DNA of 64,000 nucleotides from Urechis unicinctus (taxonomy: Eukaryota; Annelida; Polychaeta; Xenopneusta; Urechidae): the NCBI GenBank assembly GCA_034190875.2, contig CM067358.1:71437180-71501179 (forward strand). The letters are read 5' to 3'. The translations under genes and the position numbers were made by a program. This document shows positions 1 through 14,200 of the stretch, piece after piece. Every line of letters begins with the position of its first letter. Position 1 is the stretch's first letter. A model generated the notes under the pieces. That model ran no database searches and was not told where the DNA came from. It saw nothing but the letters and a program-made list of their open reading frames with translations.

Positions 1-2280
1 GGCAGGCATGAATATTTCGCTTGAGTGACATTCAGCTATGTTTACTGTTGTACGGTAAATCTTGTGTTTGCGGCTAATCGTAGATGATATCCACAAGCAC
101 ATTGAGACAAAGCGGCACATGCATGTACATAAGCCAAGAGAGAATTATCAGTCTGTGTATTGAGATAGCGGTATGTTATCCACATAGTCGCTGGTGTAGA
201 CACAGGTGAATGATTTTTTTAATGCTTTTGAGATCAGTGAGTAGTGTTTTTGCTTTTCACCGACTGAAACAATTATGCTTTCACTGATTAAGTATTAATT
301 TTTCTTTCATTTAGGTATATTTTGTAATCTCATCCAAGACGATTTTGAAGTCATGATCCGAGTTGTTACCATCGTTTGCGCTTTGTCCACTGAATTAACT
401 GTACAGCTATGTGATTGAATACGTTTATTATGTCTTTCTCGAGGGATTGCTTCTTTAGGCTGCTATTATTCATTCGATATGAGTGCTACGGATTGTAAAT
501 GGGTTGGGAGAGGGGTATGGTCATGATATGTTCGGTCAAAGCCAATGGTTCTATCTCCCTAAGACCACCGTGCTACAAACCTTGTTTAATGCATTCTTTG
601 TAGACGTTTTGCTGTTGAGACTCACGCTTGCCTTGTTTGATCTTATGACAAATAATTACGCCATGGTGGGTTATGCATTGCGATTATTTCAGGTGCTGAA
701 CACTGATGAGTAATTCAGTGAAATAACTAATATAACATAGGTATGGTAGGTTATGTGATTGGAATAACTCTGCAATGTTGGTTTGTACAAATCATTTAAT
801 CTTAAGTAAGAGATGACCCGCTATCATGCTGCTCGACTAACATAATTACACAGTTGTGTCAGTAATACAGGGGAGATATGCATAGATCAGGGCCGATATA
901 ATACAAATGAGAACAATGGAAAGGGTATACACATCGTGTTTGACTTACGTAGGCTTGTTAACCTAATCGACCAAGCAAGTTTCCTCGTAAAATGTCATCT
1001 TCTTATTCAGGGCAGATCACGATGAAACGATGTGTATACTTCTCTTTAGCTAACAAACCACGCTTGTAAAACGCTGATTGATCTGGTGAATGCCTTAAGC
1101 AGTCATCTTGTCTTGCAAACAAACATAATTGACAATACGAGTCGATGTTATGAAGATGCTGCTAGGCATAATCAGCAGTCTCCATACACAAAGTTATTGA
1201 GTGGAGTCCTCACTATCAGAGAACATTTGTTTGTTTTTATAAATCGTGAATCCTACATGCATATACCTGATGTCAAAGACACCAAAGCACAGGTAAATTT
1301 AATGAACACAGCCGATAAGCGCTAGAAAGTTCACTTTTGGCTGGCACCAGCCTTGCCGAGGCGAATGACGACCGAACAATCAACATTTTTTAGGACATTA
1401 TCCACGGAATCAGAAAATTATTGGGAAACTGCTGTTAATACGCAAACCTTGCATAATAAAAGACAATACAGGCCATCATCAAGATGTAAAGGATGCAATA
1501 CAGCAGCTGCTGTGGCTTCTATACAAGCTATTATCAGTGGATGCAATTATAACATTAGATGTGACCAACATGTATGATGAAGGCTCTGACGGCTAGACTA
1601 TATACTGCACTCAGGATGCATGAGCTAGCCAGGCATTTCTTGGGGACGCAGTATCGCTATTTACATAACCACTTGCTCAATAGAAACAGATTTGCACCAA
1701 AGGAAGGCATTAAGACGCGTCCTTGGCTTCATTTTATAACGCTGCTACTAAAGTGTGTTGCATCAAGAAGATGTATACATGAACGTTCAAAGGAACCGAC
1801 TCTACAACCTCTTTAGTGGCAAGTATAGAAGGATACAGACTAGCGGGGTTAGACCAGGAGTCCTGGAAGATCCTTGACTCTTCATGGCGCCACAAGCCCC
1901 TCTTCATCCTAAAGCTATATATGATGTAAGCACTAGCGGACCTAGCCCGGTCGGACGGTGATATTTTTATATACCGTCTTGAATCTTCAATTATCGTATG
2001 TTTCCACAAAACCGTGGAATTTAGAATCTAGAAAACAGCATACATCAAGAGCATGTAAACAAATATATGGGACCGCGCCACAAGCTTACCTCCGATTGAA
2101 CCCCCAGTGCGTCTGTAAGCAGAGCCTTATGCTGTGGAAGCGGGATTGGACAAACGCCAATATCGTGGACGTGTATATCGACAAAACCGCCGTAGAACAG
2201 ATATCAGGGTGGTGTTGTAGCCAAACATGTGCGTTCAATGGCCATAGAAATGAGTATATGCTATAAAAGCCTTGTCTGTC
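1..2280. other. AT-rich sequence without a supported gene
   Basis: Open frames here are short and have no recognisable domain, composition bias or convincing splice signals. Several small frames cluster at 1.1-2.27 kb, but they shift frame repeatedly and match nothing I recognise. I see no RNA gene and no clear mobile element. Confidence 0.5.
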
Positions 2281-2285
2281 ATTGA

Positions 2286-2370
2286 GCTTATCTACATACT
2301 ACATGGGCTTATCTACATACTACATGGGCTTATCTACATACTACATGGGCTTATCGACATATATACATGG
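2286..2370. repeat. 21-bp tandem repeat, four copies
   Basis: A unit beginning gcttatctacatactacatg recurs at 2286, 2307 and 2328, with a diverged copy at 2349. The first three copies are identical, so the expansion is recent. Confidence 0.9.
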
Positions 2371-2383
2371 TGAACGATCGTGC

Positions 2384-4012
2384 AGTCTAGCATAAAGTGG
2401 GCCGGCCCTCTGAGAGGACGAGCAGTCATGCACAACAACAAAAAAACACAGCAGCGTTTTGTGTGTGGATCGTGTATGATTTACAATGATATATCATGAT
2501 GGTGACCACACTTTGCCTCCCCTATGACCAATGGTGGACCTGGACCTACCCCCCCCCCCAACACCCCCCTACCTGGTGCCGTGTATGATTGTCAGGGATG
2601 ATTTATAATGATCGTGACGTGTTATATCGCACCCTACATTGATGTCAGGGTTGAGCGTAGTGCATGTTACGGTACATGGAGATAACAACAATAAGAGATA
2701 AGGCTACCTCAGCATATACCAATAGTGAATATGATTGGATGAGTATCAACGAGCACGTGTATCTGTTTGAACATTAACACTACCACATCCTTACCAATAA
2801 TGCCATGTAGGTAAATATAGTGAGGCATGTCTCTGCACAAGATGGCGGATACCAAATATGAGCACTCAATAATATATTCCGTTTTTATAGCATACACTAT
2901 ACGGAGCACTATCAAATATTTAAAGCAAAGAAACGTTGTGACTCAATGCTTCCCTCACTTCCTCCTAGAGGGCGTGCGGCAGCAACACCTAGAATATCAA
3001 ATAGATTTAAGCTCTCTCGGAGTGGTTGCTGACTAGCTCTTATGAGGGCAGCTTCAGAAAACCTAAAAGACAGACGGAAGCAATGAACTCAACAGCCCTA
3101 GTGATTTGTCAATTCAGCTCAGAAAACAGAAGCATGGCCAGACAAGGGGGACTGTAGTAAGGGGCTCATGAGATTGATGGGGCACAGCTCAGGGCCTCTC
3201 AGTAAATGCATATGAGGCGTGAAAGGTGGACACAGAGAGACGCAGGGTGGACCGGGTTGAGTCGGTCAAATCAAATATGATGCTGTTTCCTTGTGTTTGG
3301 TTAAAGGAGGTATAATCAGCCCTATGGGGTATAACATGGCGTAGCCAGATGGAGGACGAGCATATCCCAGGGTAGTGCACATAGCATAGCGTGGGCCGGC
3401 CCTGGAGATATAGCTGGCCGATGCCACACATAATGGATACAGCCTACCCACACATGCACAACACCAAAAAACACCATGACTGTGGATCGTGTATATGTAC
3501 ATGGACCTACATGATGCATGTTACTGGATATGACCACAGGGACCCTGTTGGGGTACAGCTGATTGGTTGTTCAGCGAGTACATGGATATATATACTGGTA
3601 TCAACGGGTTATCAGTTTGGCCTTAACACTACCACATCCTTACCAATAATGCCATGGCTTAAAATCTGGCAGATCTCTGCACAAGATGGCGGATACCAAA
3701 TATCTGCACTACAATAATGAGGGCGTTTTATAGCATACACTATACGGAGTATATCGATAAAGCAAAGAGCAGTTCGGACTCAATGCTTCACCATCTCACT
3801 AGAGGGCCAGAAACACTTCCTAGAGGAGGTAGGCATCACATAGAGGCGGATACCAGCTCTCTCGGAGTGGGTTTGCTGACTAGCTTTTATGATTCAGCTT
3901 CAGAAAACCAAAACAGACGGAAGCAATGAACTCAACAAGCATTATGGTGTACCAGAGGCTCATGAGATTGATGGGGCACAGCTCAGGGCCTCTCAGTAAA
4001 AACATATGAGGC
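2384..4012. repeat. Direct duplication of a ~0.65-0.85 kb block
   Basis: Two colinear, diverged copies lie at about 2384-3230 and 3371-4012. Shared landmarks in the same order are gtgggccggccct (2398 and 3391), acactaccacatccttacca (2779 and 3624), acaagatggcggataccaaa (2837 and 3680), agctctctcggagtgg (3010 and 3857) and gctcatgagattgatggggc (3163 and 3958). Copy B has small deletions relative to A. I saw no coding content or terminal inverted repeats, so it may be a local duplication or two non-autonomous element copies. Confidence 0.8.
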
Positions 4013-5850
4013 CACGATTTGGTTGAGTCGGTCAAATCAACTTCACCGATGTTTCCTTCTTCTGGCCCACGCGTTTGAGACTTAGTCAGAAATATAGCTG
4101 GGGTATAAGACAGCCTAGGCCAAGTAGTATGACCTGAATCCTCAACATCATTTTACACAGGGACGGCCTCTCATGGCCAGATGTCTCCTGAGTAACATCT
4201 GCCTTATACGTGAGTGTTACCAATACATGCACGGGACTTCGATTAGCAAAAACTACTGATCAGTTCGCAGAACCCCACCATCACAGAGGGCTTTCTACAG
4301 CACGTTTCCGCATAGGACTAAAACAAATGCCCATAAAGTCCAATCAGTAAGGAGATGTTATTGTATCTAGAACAGCTCGTGTACCTTTTCATCACGTGTT
4401 TGAGACTTTTCAGACGAATATAAGTAGTATGACATCCTCTAGCGAATGCTCCAGAACGATGAGTTGCGCCATTGGCAAGAAACAAATGACACTGGAACAA
4501 CGTAAGCGAGGAGCTGTACACCTTGGAAAGGATAATACAATGGTTTGACACTGGAACAACTCAGGAGCTGTACACCTTGGAAAGGATAATACAATGTTTT
4601 CGTGAGGACATGGGTTGAAATAACACAATCAAGTGAGTCATTGGCCTCTAAAATTCTCTCCGAATTCCTAGATAAAGGTTTTAATCTATACCAAAACGAT
4701 ACTATAACAGCGTGACTGGTGCAAATTATCCCCGCAACCTTATTATAATGCAGCCAAATGCCTTCGGCTATTACTTGCTGCTTAAATGAATCATGTTGTC
4801 AGTGGATAAGTAGCAAAAGTGATGTTTTTTGTAGATCATGACAAGAATGCTTAACTTCTTTACATTGATTGAACAAATGGCTAAGATATAATGCTGAGCA
4901 GTACAACGGCTGACCATACTATCTCTCAATCCTTAACGAGTAAATTCCTGCCGAAAACGTACCCTAAAAAAAACAATGCACGCGGAGTGCCCCCGCCTAA
5001 ACCAGCCTTATGCGTCATCCTTAAAGCGGCCATGAGATGTTGACCCCCACAAAAAAGGGACTGCGCAATTACCTGTCATGCTTGCACAAAGTAGTGAAGC
5101 TCACACAAACCAGTGCCGCTATGAAATTTTCGTCAAAGAAAAGTCTAGCAGTGAGTGGCTGTGCGCTGCCACATATTGTTGGCTAGCGCCATTTGAGCCG
5201 AGGGAGGGGGATTGGCGCACGTCGGCGCTTCATCGATTGGCCGTAGAGTCTCGGTAAGTAGTATAGAAAGTAACGCTTCTGGCACAGCAGTGCACCTTAT
5301 CTCATCTACAACAAGTACCCAGAATTTAGGAGTCTCCATTACATCACTGCTGACAAGCTACTCTAGGTGTTTCACTCATCCCACAAGGTCATCGTTCTTA
5401 GATTCCAAATACTTCACAATTCCAAATTCTTTATCTAAAAAGTGTGTCTCTTCAAAATGGCTGAGTATATGTAGTGTGTATATGTAGCTTTACCAGTAAT
5501 CGATCCACTGTACACAGTATGTAAAGCTTTGCGGGGCTTAGTCAGCTAATGTGTAGCAGAGTGGGCGAGAGGCTGGAACATGGCTATTAAACATGCAGGG
5601 CATCCCAACATATTTAATGAGGCTTCTGTTGTGGTTGGCGGAACACAGCTCCCATCAAAACGGTACAAACATAAAGAAGCAATCATAATAGCACATTGTC
5701 AGCATTTTCATGACATGTGAACACCCATATTTTATTGCGTGCATTTCTCCTTACATATAGTGGAACATTGTCATATAATAGTGTCACTATAATAGCCAAG
5801 CCTACAAGCTAACAATAAGTTTAGTAGGCATGCCGTCTGGCATGCTGTGC
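4013..5850. other. Non-coding stretch with one short tandem duplication
   Basis: A ~58-bp unit starting gacactggaacaac is duplicated at 4488 and 4546, both copies containing gagctgtacaccttggaaag. Otherwise I see no gene, RNA or recognisable transposon. Confidence 0.5.
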
Positions 5851-6310
5851 GTGGTACTGATCGAGACTGACATAAAGAGTGCTGAAGATACTAAAGTTGA
5901 TGGGCCGGTCACCTGTGTGAGTACCTAAAATAATCCAATGCCCGTCCAGACCCTCATCAAGACCCAACATATCTAACACTCTAACAGTGATGCGCACAAC
6001 CCCGTATCAGGAACTATGAGAATAATAATCCTTTCTTCAGCATCAACCTCTAAACTATGACCCACATCTTCAGCCACTTGCCGTAGACGATTGAAATTAC
6101 AGAAGCCACGTTATGTCATGGTTGAGAAAACGATTTCGGGCAAAGGGGTCAAGTCCATCGATGAGAGCATCACTGTTACAGTAACGTATGGAAAACCGCG
6201 CAGAAGATTGCTAACGCACAGTTCCGAGGTATAAAAACGTCAGACGTAAATGTGATCATGATACGGGTGTAGGCAGGAGACAAGGATGAAAGCCATGCCA
6301 TAGCCGAAGT
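5850..6310 (-). pseudogene. Inverted relic matching the virus-like element's 19.99-20.16 kb gene
   Basis: Read on the minus strand, about 6030-5865 aligns with plus-strand 19990-20160. Both hold a stretch encoding LDMLGLD or its frame-shifted equivalent, then a conserved Trp, then GTH, and end in NFSIF followed by a Leu-Tyr pair. This is a second, inverted and more eroded copy of the same gene. Upstream on the minus strand (6120-6040) a frame with RLRQVAEDVGHSLEVDAEER remains readable. Stops and frameshifts make it non-functional. What the protein does is not visible; a minor capsid or penton-like role is only inferred from the company it keeps in the 16-21 kb copy. Confidence 0.6.
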
Positions 6311-6473
6311 CTATGGCAGCAGGTTTTATATTCCTTGAGAGCCTCATGCCCTCATACCAGTGCACGCTGTGTGACAAGGGGAGAATGTGTCGACGCAACC
6401 CAGTCAACAGACTGCTATTGGCTGGTCTTTCTTGGCTTTTTGAATGCCTTGTCAGATATCACCCTCATAAATC

Positions 6474-6854
6474 TCAGCCTTCCTGGAGCTGGAGAAATGC
6501 AGGTCCTTCGACCCAACATGGCCCTTGTGGGCGATGAAATCTTATTGGCCACCACAGGCTGCACAGGTAGTTTACGCTGTTGTATATATTTTCGTCTGAA
6601 ATGTCTTTTAATATGATGGCACGTTTGATGATCCTCTTGAGGTCAGCATTATCGTGAATGATGGCAACTGACCCATAGACCCGCTCCCCCCAGAGCTTTC
6701 TTTTCTGTCTCCGGTTCTGTATGAGCGGGTGGCCTCTGAGAGCGCCCTCAAAGTAGTCTACAACTCTCTTTGTGACGCAGTGGAACTCGCCGTTGTGGAG
6801 TCGTTCCAAATTGGCGTGGTCTAGCTCACGAATGGGAAACAAACCGTGCACCAC
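6474..6854 (-). pseudogene. Uncharacterised coding relic, probably part of the inverted element
   Basis: The minus frame runs open for 126 codons, beginning MVHGLFPIREL. It is rich in charged residues and contains HNGEFHCVTKRVVDYFEGAL and LKRIIKRAIILKD; its last ~30 codons look unrelated and may be read-through. I do not recognise the family. It sits between two other minus-strand coding relics (7142-6950 and 6310-5850), which suggests one decayed multi-gene element read on the minus strand. It could also be an unrelated retroelement fragment. Confidence 0.4.
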
Positions 6855-6948
6855 TGCAGCGACTGAGTAGGCGTTCTAGTAGATCGTACGTGATTGATGC
6901 CTACCAGCAGTCCCAGTTTGGTGGCGTGGGATTAACAACAAAATGACT

Positions 6949-7142
6949 GCCCATTTTTATGACTGCCCGTCGTTATCCTTATCAGGTCGACCTTGTCCTT
7001 CACTACCCAATCGCCCTCAGCTTGCTCGCAGAGAAACTGGATTCTTATGAGAAAATCACCATGTGGCAAATCCTCTAAGACGATGGGTAGTCTGGCCTTT
7101 GGCTGATCTCTAACTAGATCGCTTTTCTTATAAGCCGTGCCA
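6949..7142 (-). pseudogene. Uncharacterised coding relic without a start codon
   Basis: A minus-strand frame of about 64 codons is open from 7142 to near 6949 and has protein-like composition, including KARLPIVLEDLPHGDFLIRI and QAEGDWVVKDKVDLIRITTG. There is no start codon at its 5' end, so it is a fragment or an exon. It shares strand and order with the relic at 6854-6474. The family is not recognised. Confidence 0.35.
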
Positions 7143-7149
7143 TTTCAGA

Positions 7150-9480
7150 GTGCTTCATTGTTAATAATGTGAAATTGCGTTGGTCGAAAAGAGACAAGCT
7201 ACATATTACAGCATGCGGGCAAAACAAATCGGCAAGTCATTTCAAATATATACCTCTGCCAATCGGCATAGCTCGTTCTTGACGTTGCAGTAGGTCGAAA
7301 ATCGATTAAAAATAATGTTTGGGATAAGCAAGTATTCGACACTAGGGGTTTGTTTGTTAACTCCTCTTCCCTTGAACAGGTTAAGCACATTCACCATTCT
7401 CAGAGCTGACGATGCAAACGAACATAGATGTTAAATTCCCACTCTGGTGCAGGAAACCATTGAGCCATAGGGTTAGGGTACATTAGCCAGTCATGTTGTC
7501 CAATCAACCACACACTCGACGAAAAGCGTAGCAGTTGCCGTACCATAACAGGGGCTGGTTAGGCTGCTTGTGGGTTTTAAAAAGCATGATAAGAATCGCA
7601 ATTGGGCAAAGGGTAAATTTCATGCAGATCTTGTGTCTGCCTAGCGTGGAAAAGGCTATACAAAGAATCATATTTACATACTGTTGATATGTGCCTCAGC
7701 TCTGGCAGAGTTGATAAGATGACTACTCTAGTTGTTCCAATTGTTTCTATTGTTGATGCTGATTTGGCTATGTGTGGACTTACATCTGGAAGATTTATCG
7801 TCCGTCATTTAACCCCAAAAGATATGTAACGTTCAGAATAATACGAACAGAAGGAGAGAAGATGTTTACTCTGTTTTACATACTATTCACAAGTGTCTAT
7901 GCCGTTGGTGTTGCGACTTCTATAGTTGCTGTAACAATTGCCTCGTCAACGGGTGTTTCTGGCCTGCTTGTGTTCATACCTCTCTGCAAGTCAAACGACT
8001 AATGTAGTTGCTCTACTAATTACCAATTCAATTTGCGTTGTGTGAAACGCCTGCTGAGTTATTAAATGCCTGGAAAATTCATCACCAGCCGATTAGCCAT
8101 TAAGATTGAAAAGTATGGCTGAGTCTGGGTTCCGCCCTTGTAAATGGTCATATATCGGATCACGAGTTCAGACGCATCTTTAAAGTGACAAATAAATATG
8201 ATCAGATGACAGAAAACGGGTTTTCATTGTTTAACTTGCGATGACCCGTATAGTGTTTGTACCAATTGCCTCTGCTGACCGCGCTGCCGGGGCCGCATGT
8301 CTGCTACTCTGTACTGCCGAAAAATGCGTTAGTCAGTGTAGCGGTAAAACATGTTTTTAGCACAGAGTAAGATAAATATTATTGATAATATTTGTCCACC
8401 GATATGGCATATGCTACTTTATCAAATCAAGAGGCTCTTAATAAAGAACACTGGATTTGATCAAAAGAAATCGTTACACTGTTTTTCTTCAGCTAACACA
8501 ACGGAGAGCTTTGCAATAAATTTAACTCTTTCACAATCGTAATATATAAGATTTTTGATGCACATGTGCTAGAGTTTGTACTAATATGCTCCCGTGCCTG
8601 TCACGCTACCCACCCTGTCAGCCATGACATTACCACTACAAATGTTTTTGTGTTGCAAAGTTACCTGATTCGAAGCATTCAAACGCAGTTATGACAAGGG
8701 AGGCTATCTAATTTAAGGACGCATATATTGTATTATCTTATGGGTATCTTTGGACGTGAATCTCACGGAATTACTTGGCACAAAACCAGAGAGACACCAT
8801 TCATATACTTCACATATGACCCAAGTACATTGATTATCCTTGCTTATCAAGTGTTAGAGTTCGAGACCGTCGCTGGAGTAATCACATCAAATTCTTGAAA
8901 AAAAGTTAGAGTCAACAGAATAAGTCCTTAACATGGATTACTAGGCCAAATTGATGTTTCGTTATACTTGTTGTAGACTTACCTTACATTCGGGAATCAA
9001 ACACGCGGTGAACGCAGGAATCCAGGTTGAGGAGTTGTGTAAACAGGCTAGGTTTATATTTGGATTTATCAGCCACGCCTTGAAACGCGGTTTTTTAATG
9101 TTGGCTCAAAACTGACTGCGACCGAAACTGCGGGGCAGTGGAGGGGCAACACACGTAAATAACATTTAGCTTATTAACTGGTTTGCTATCTCTAGCCATC
9201 AAGCAACCAAACGACCTAGTTAATATTTATCTCGGATGCCCCCGACAGTTCCATAAAGTCTGTTCAATGTTTGAATGATGCAAAAAAATAAAAGCTAGGC
9301 GGGTCAGGCCTTTGACACGCAGTGGCAGTCTAAATAAGAGCTAAAGTTCTGGTTTACGCTTCATTGCCTAAAGGGCGCCAAGCACGCACGGTTACCTACA
9401 CATGTACACAAATACATGCACTCAAGTCAATTTATTTAACGAGCGCCTCGGGTAGCGTTCGGGTTTTGCCTCATTTACAT
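7150..9480. other. Stretch with no supported gene
   Basis: Only short frames are present. Three segments near 7730, 7920 and 8255 share a loose caattg-centred similarity and could be diverged monomers of an old repeat, but the match is weak. Confidence 0.4.
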
Positions 9481-9539
9481 ATATGCGCATGTCACGTCGC
9501 TCAGGTGCCTGCGTTAACAAACAACCCACATACACATAC

Positions 9540-10120
<581 letters not shown>

Positions 10121-10609
10121 TATAAATATATGGGCTTTTATTTGTCTACAAGAATGACAATGTGGGCTTTTATTTGTCTAATGGCTTCGCCTCAACGTCC
10201 CTAATAGGCTGTATGCAATGTGGTTGGCCAAATGAAAATGTACCTGGGAGATCAATAAAAGAAGTACACCTGGGGGTCCCTCCTGCTGTAAGCCAGAAAT
10301 TATAGGAAGTGACAGGCGGCAAGTTAAGCGAATTGGGGCGGTGATAGCACCTACCATGTAGAAACACATCTGGACGCCTTACCGAAAAATACCACTAAAC
10401 GGCAACGCGCACCTAAACCTCAAGACCAACCTAGTCTGCAAACCCATTTCCATGTCGTCCTTTCAGCACTGGTATTGATAATTTTTGAGCCCACTGTAAT
10501 TCCGGACAGAAATACTCCGCCGCTGGTTATGAAGCATTACATACAATCACAGTCAGCATTCCAGTTACTCAAATAATGAGGGGGGCACAGTGTTGGCCCA
10601 GTCGTCTAT

Positions 10610-11094
10610 AACAAACCCACATCCTTTCCCACAGCGCCAAACCTCACCGCGTAGAAGGAAGCGATGAAGGGGCCCCGGACAAAAAAACTGTCACTAATGG
10701 CATCGAAAAAGGCTTCAACATAATAAACCTATCAACACAAATCATACAAACTGTCAAAACTTATTATAAGTCGGCAACTTTCAACTGGCAACAAGCTGAA
10801 GACCAAATAATTATAGAAATAGTAGACAGGTGTTACAGAGAAGTAAAACAAATCCCAACTTTACCCCAATTGAAGCATGCACCTCTTCCCCCACTGTATG
10901 AAGGACCACACTACCATCACGTCTGAAATCAAGTATCATTCGTAGAAGATGCGACAGCATCTATTTCATCTCCATGTCGATACCTGAGTAAGGTCTACCA
11001 ACAGATCACTGGCAATATATACAGGGTTGCAGTTGACATTCAAGGGGCACAAACCTCTAATGTGGCTGTGCGATTTAAAGAGGTAAAAAGATAA
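10610..11094 (+). pseudogene. Unidentified ~160-codon reading frame with a single stop
   Basis: In the frame containing cct at 10642 the sequence stays open from an upstream stop near 10607 to a TAA at 11092-11094, apart from one TGA at 10924-10926. The composition looks like a protein: a polar N-terminal part, then NWQQAEDQIIIEIVDRCYRE, a Pro-rich LPPLYEGPHYHH just before the stop, and NIYRVAVDIQGAQTSNVAVR near the end. There is no in-frame ATG at its beginning, and tttcccacag just upstream could be a 3' splice site. I do not recognise the family. It may be a terminal exon or a decayed mobile-element gene. Confidence 0.35.
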
Positions 11095-11250
11095 CCGAAC
11101 GAAACACAAGCTCCCGATTACCCATCGTATGCTTTAGAAAATCCTCAAATTACTTAGCTGGGACATACTCCTTGACTGAGTGATATGGGCTATTTATTCC
11201 ACGGCCTTTTTCATGCTACTTAGAAAATTGGACTGGTCGTCTGCAGACTT
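11095..11250. other. Short non-coding spacer before the 30-bp array
   Basis: No feature is recognisable. The first clear 30-bp units appear from about 11260. Confidence 0.4.
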
Positions 11251-11254
11251 ATTC

Positions 11255-14200
11255 GACTCAATGAAGCAACTCTGTCTATCTACCATGTCAGAATCTTCAC
11301 CCAGTCTACCTAGCCGGTCAAAAGCTTCCCTCTGTCAAAATACCCTGTCACCCTCTTCCATTTGTTTATCTACCCTGCCATCCTCCTCCATCTGTCTACA
11401 AACACTGTCACCCTCTTACCTCTGTCTACCTGCCCAGTCACCCTCTTCACTCTGTCTACCTACCCTGTCACCCACATATCTCCATCTACGTACCTTGTAA
11501 ACTCTTTCCTGCTGTCTACCGACTCTGTCACCCTCTTCACTCTGTTTACCTACCATGTAAACTCTTTCCTGCTCTCTACCAACCCGTTCGCCCTCTTAAC
11601 GCTATCGACCTAACCTATAAACTATTTCCTGCTGTCTACCTACCCTGTCACCCTCTTCACTCTGTCTGCCTACCTTGTAAACAACCTGTCGCCCTCTTCC
11701 CTTGTCACCCTTTTCTCTCTGTCTACCTACCCAGTCACCTTCTTCCATCTGCCAACCAACCCTGTTAACCTCTTCCATCTTTTACTAACACTGTCGCCCT
11801 CTTCCACCTATCGACCTGCCCTGTCATCCTCGTCCCGTTGTCTACCTACCCTGCCAAACTCTTCCCCGTTTCTACCTACCCTGTTGCCCTGCTTCCACTG
11901 CCTACCTACGATGTTACCTCTTCATTCAATCTACCTTCCCTGTCACCCTGTTTCCCGGGTCTACCTACCGGGTCGCCCTCTTCACTTCGTCTACCTGCCC
12001 TGTCGCTCTCTTCCCTCTGACTATCTACCCTGGCACCACCTTCCCTGTGTCTACCTACCCTTTCGCCCTCTTCTCTCTGTCTATCTACCCGGCCACCCTT
12101 TTCATTCGTTCTACCTACCCTGTCAATATTTTCCCTCTGTCTAACTACACCTTCGCCCTCTTCCCTCTGTCTACCGACCCTGTCTCCCTCTACTATCTGT
12201 CTATCTACCCTGACACCCTCTTCTATCTATCTAACTACCTTGTTGCCCATTTCCCTCTGTCTACCTATCCTGTCACCCCCTTCACTCTGTCTACTTAAAC
12301 TGTTACCCTATTCCTGCTGTTTGTCTACCCTGACAACCTCTTCCCTCTGACTAACTACCCTGTCGCACTCTTCCCTCTATCTATATACCCTGTCACCACC
12401 TTCCCCGTGTCTACATACCCTGTCGCCCTCTTCACGCTGTATACCTACCCTGTCACCCTCTTCCCTCTATCAACCTACCCGGTCGCCCAAGCCCCTCCGT
12501 CTACTTACCCTGTAACCCTTTTATTCTGACTACCACACTCTGTCAACCTTTTCCCACTGTCTACCTACACGTTTGCCCTCTTCCCTCTGTCTACCTACCC
12601 TGTCGCCCACTACTTTCTGTTCACCTGCCCGGACGCCCTCTTCTACCTATCTACCTACCTCTTCACCAACTACTCACTGTCAACCAACCGTGTCCCGCTC
12701 TTTGATCTGTCTACTTACCTTGCCACCCTCTTCCCTCTGTCTACTTTCCTGTCGCCCTCGTCTTCCTACCTTTCCACCCTCGCCACTCTGTCTTACTACA
12801 CTGTCGCCCTCTTTCTACCTTTTGCTGTGACACCCTCTTTAGCCTGTCTACCTACCCTGTCACACACTTTAGTTTGTCTACCTAACCTGCCACACTCTTC
12901 ACACTGCCTATCTACCATGTCAGCATCTTCACTCAGTCTACCTACTCTGCCAACAGCTTTCCTCTGTCAAAATACCCTGTCACCCTCTTCCATCTGTCAA
13001 CATACCCTGCCACCCTCTTCACTCTGTCTACCTACCCTGCCACGCTCTTCTCCGTTGTCTAACTTCCCTGTCACCCTCGCCACTTTGCCAACTTACCCTG
13101 TCACCCTCTTCACCCTGTCTATCGTACCTGCCGCCATCTTCACTCTATCTACCTACCTTGTCCGCATCTCACTCTGTCTATCTACCATGTCACGTTCTTC
13201 ACACTGTCTACCTACCCTGTCATCTTCTTCACTCTGTCTACCTACCCTGTCATCTTCTTCACTCTGACTACCTACCCTGTCATCTTCATCACTCTGTCTA
13301 CCTACCCTGTTATCTTTTTTACTCTGTTTACCTACCCTGTTAACCTTCGCCCTCTGTCTACCTGCACCGTCACCCTCTTCACTCTGTCTACCTACCCATT
13401 CACCCTCATAACTCTTTCCTGCAGTCTACCGACCCTGTCACCTTCTTCACTCTGTCTACCTACCATGTAAACTCGTTGCTGCTGTCTACTTACCCGTGCG
13501 CCCTCTTAACTCAATCTACATACCCGGTAAACTATTTCCTGCTGTCTAACTACCCTGTCACCCTCTTCCTTCCGCAAAAGAAACCTGTCGCTCTCTTCCA
13601 ACTTTCTACTTACCTTGTTGCCCTCTTTCCTCTGTCTACCTACACTGTCACCCTCTTCTCTTTGTCTACCTGCACCGTTTCCTTCTTCCCTCTATCTACC
13701 TACATTGTCATCCTCTCCCCATTGTCTACCTACTCTGTCAACCTCTTTCCTCGGTATGCCCACCCTGTCACTCTCTTCCTCGTTTGTACCTACCCTTTTG
13801 CACTCTTTCAACTGTCTACCTACCCTGTTAACTTCTTCATTCAATCTACCTTCACTGTATCCAGGTTCCCCGTGTCTAGTTAACCGGTCGCCCTCTTCAC
13901 TCTGTCTACCTAACCTGTCAACCTCTTCCCTCTGCCTACCTACCCGGTCACACTCTTCCCTCTGTCTATCTACACTTTCGCCATCTTCCCTGTGTCTACC
14001 TGCCCTGTCGCCCTTTTCAGGCAGTCTACCTACCCTGCCACCCACGCAACTCTGTCTACCTAATCTGTCACTCTTCAATCTATCTACTTGCAACGCTCTA
14101 CCCTCTGTCTACTACCCTGTCGCCATCGTTTCTTCAGTCTTCCTACGCTGTCACCCTCGCCAATCTGTCTTATTACCCTGAGGTCCTTTTTTCTGTCTAT

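Noticed and set aside
1734..2266. Overlapping frames of ~90-100 codons on both strands near 1.7-2.3 kb
   Set aside because: No domain, no splice signals and no composition bias; lengths are within chance for this stretch.
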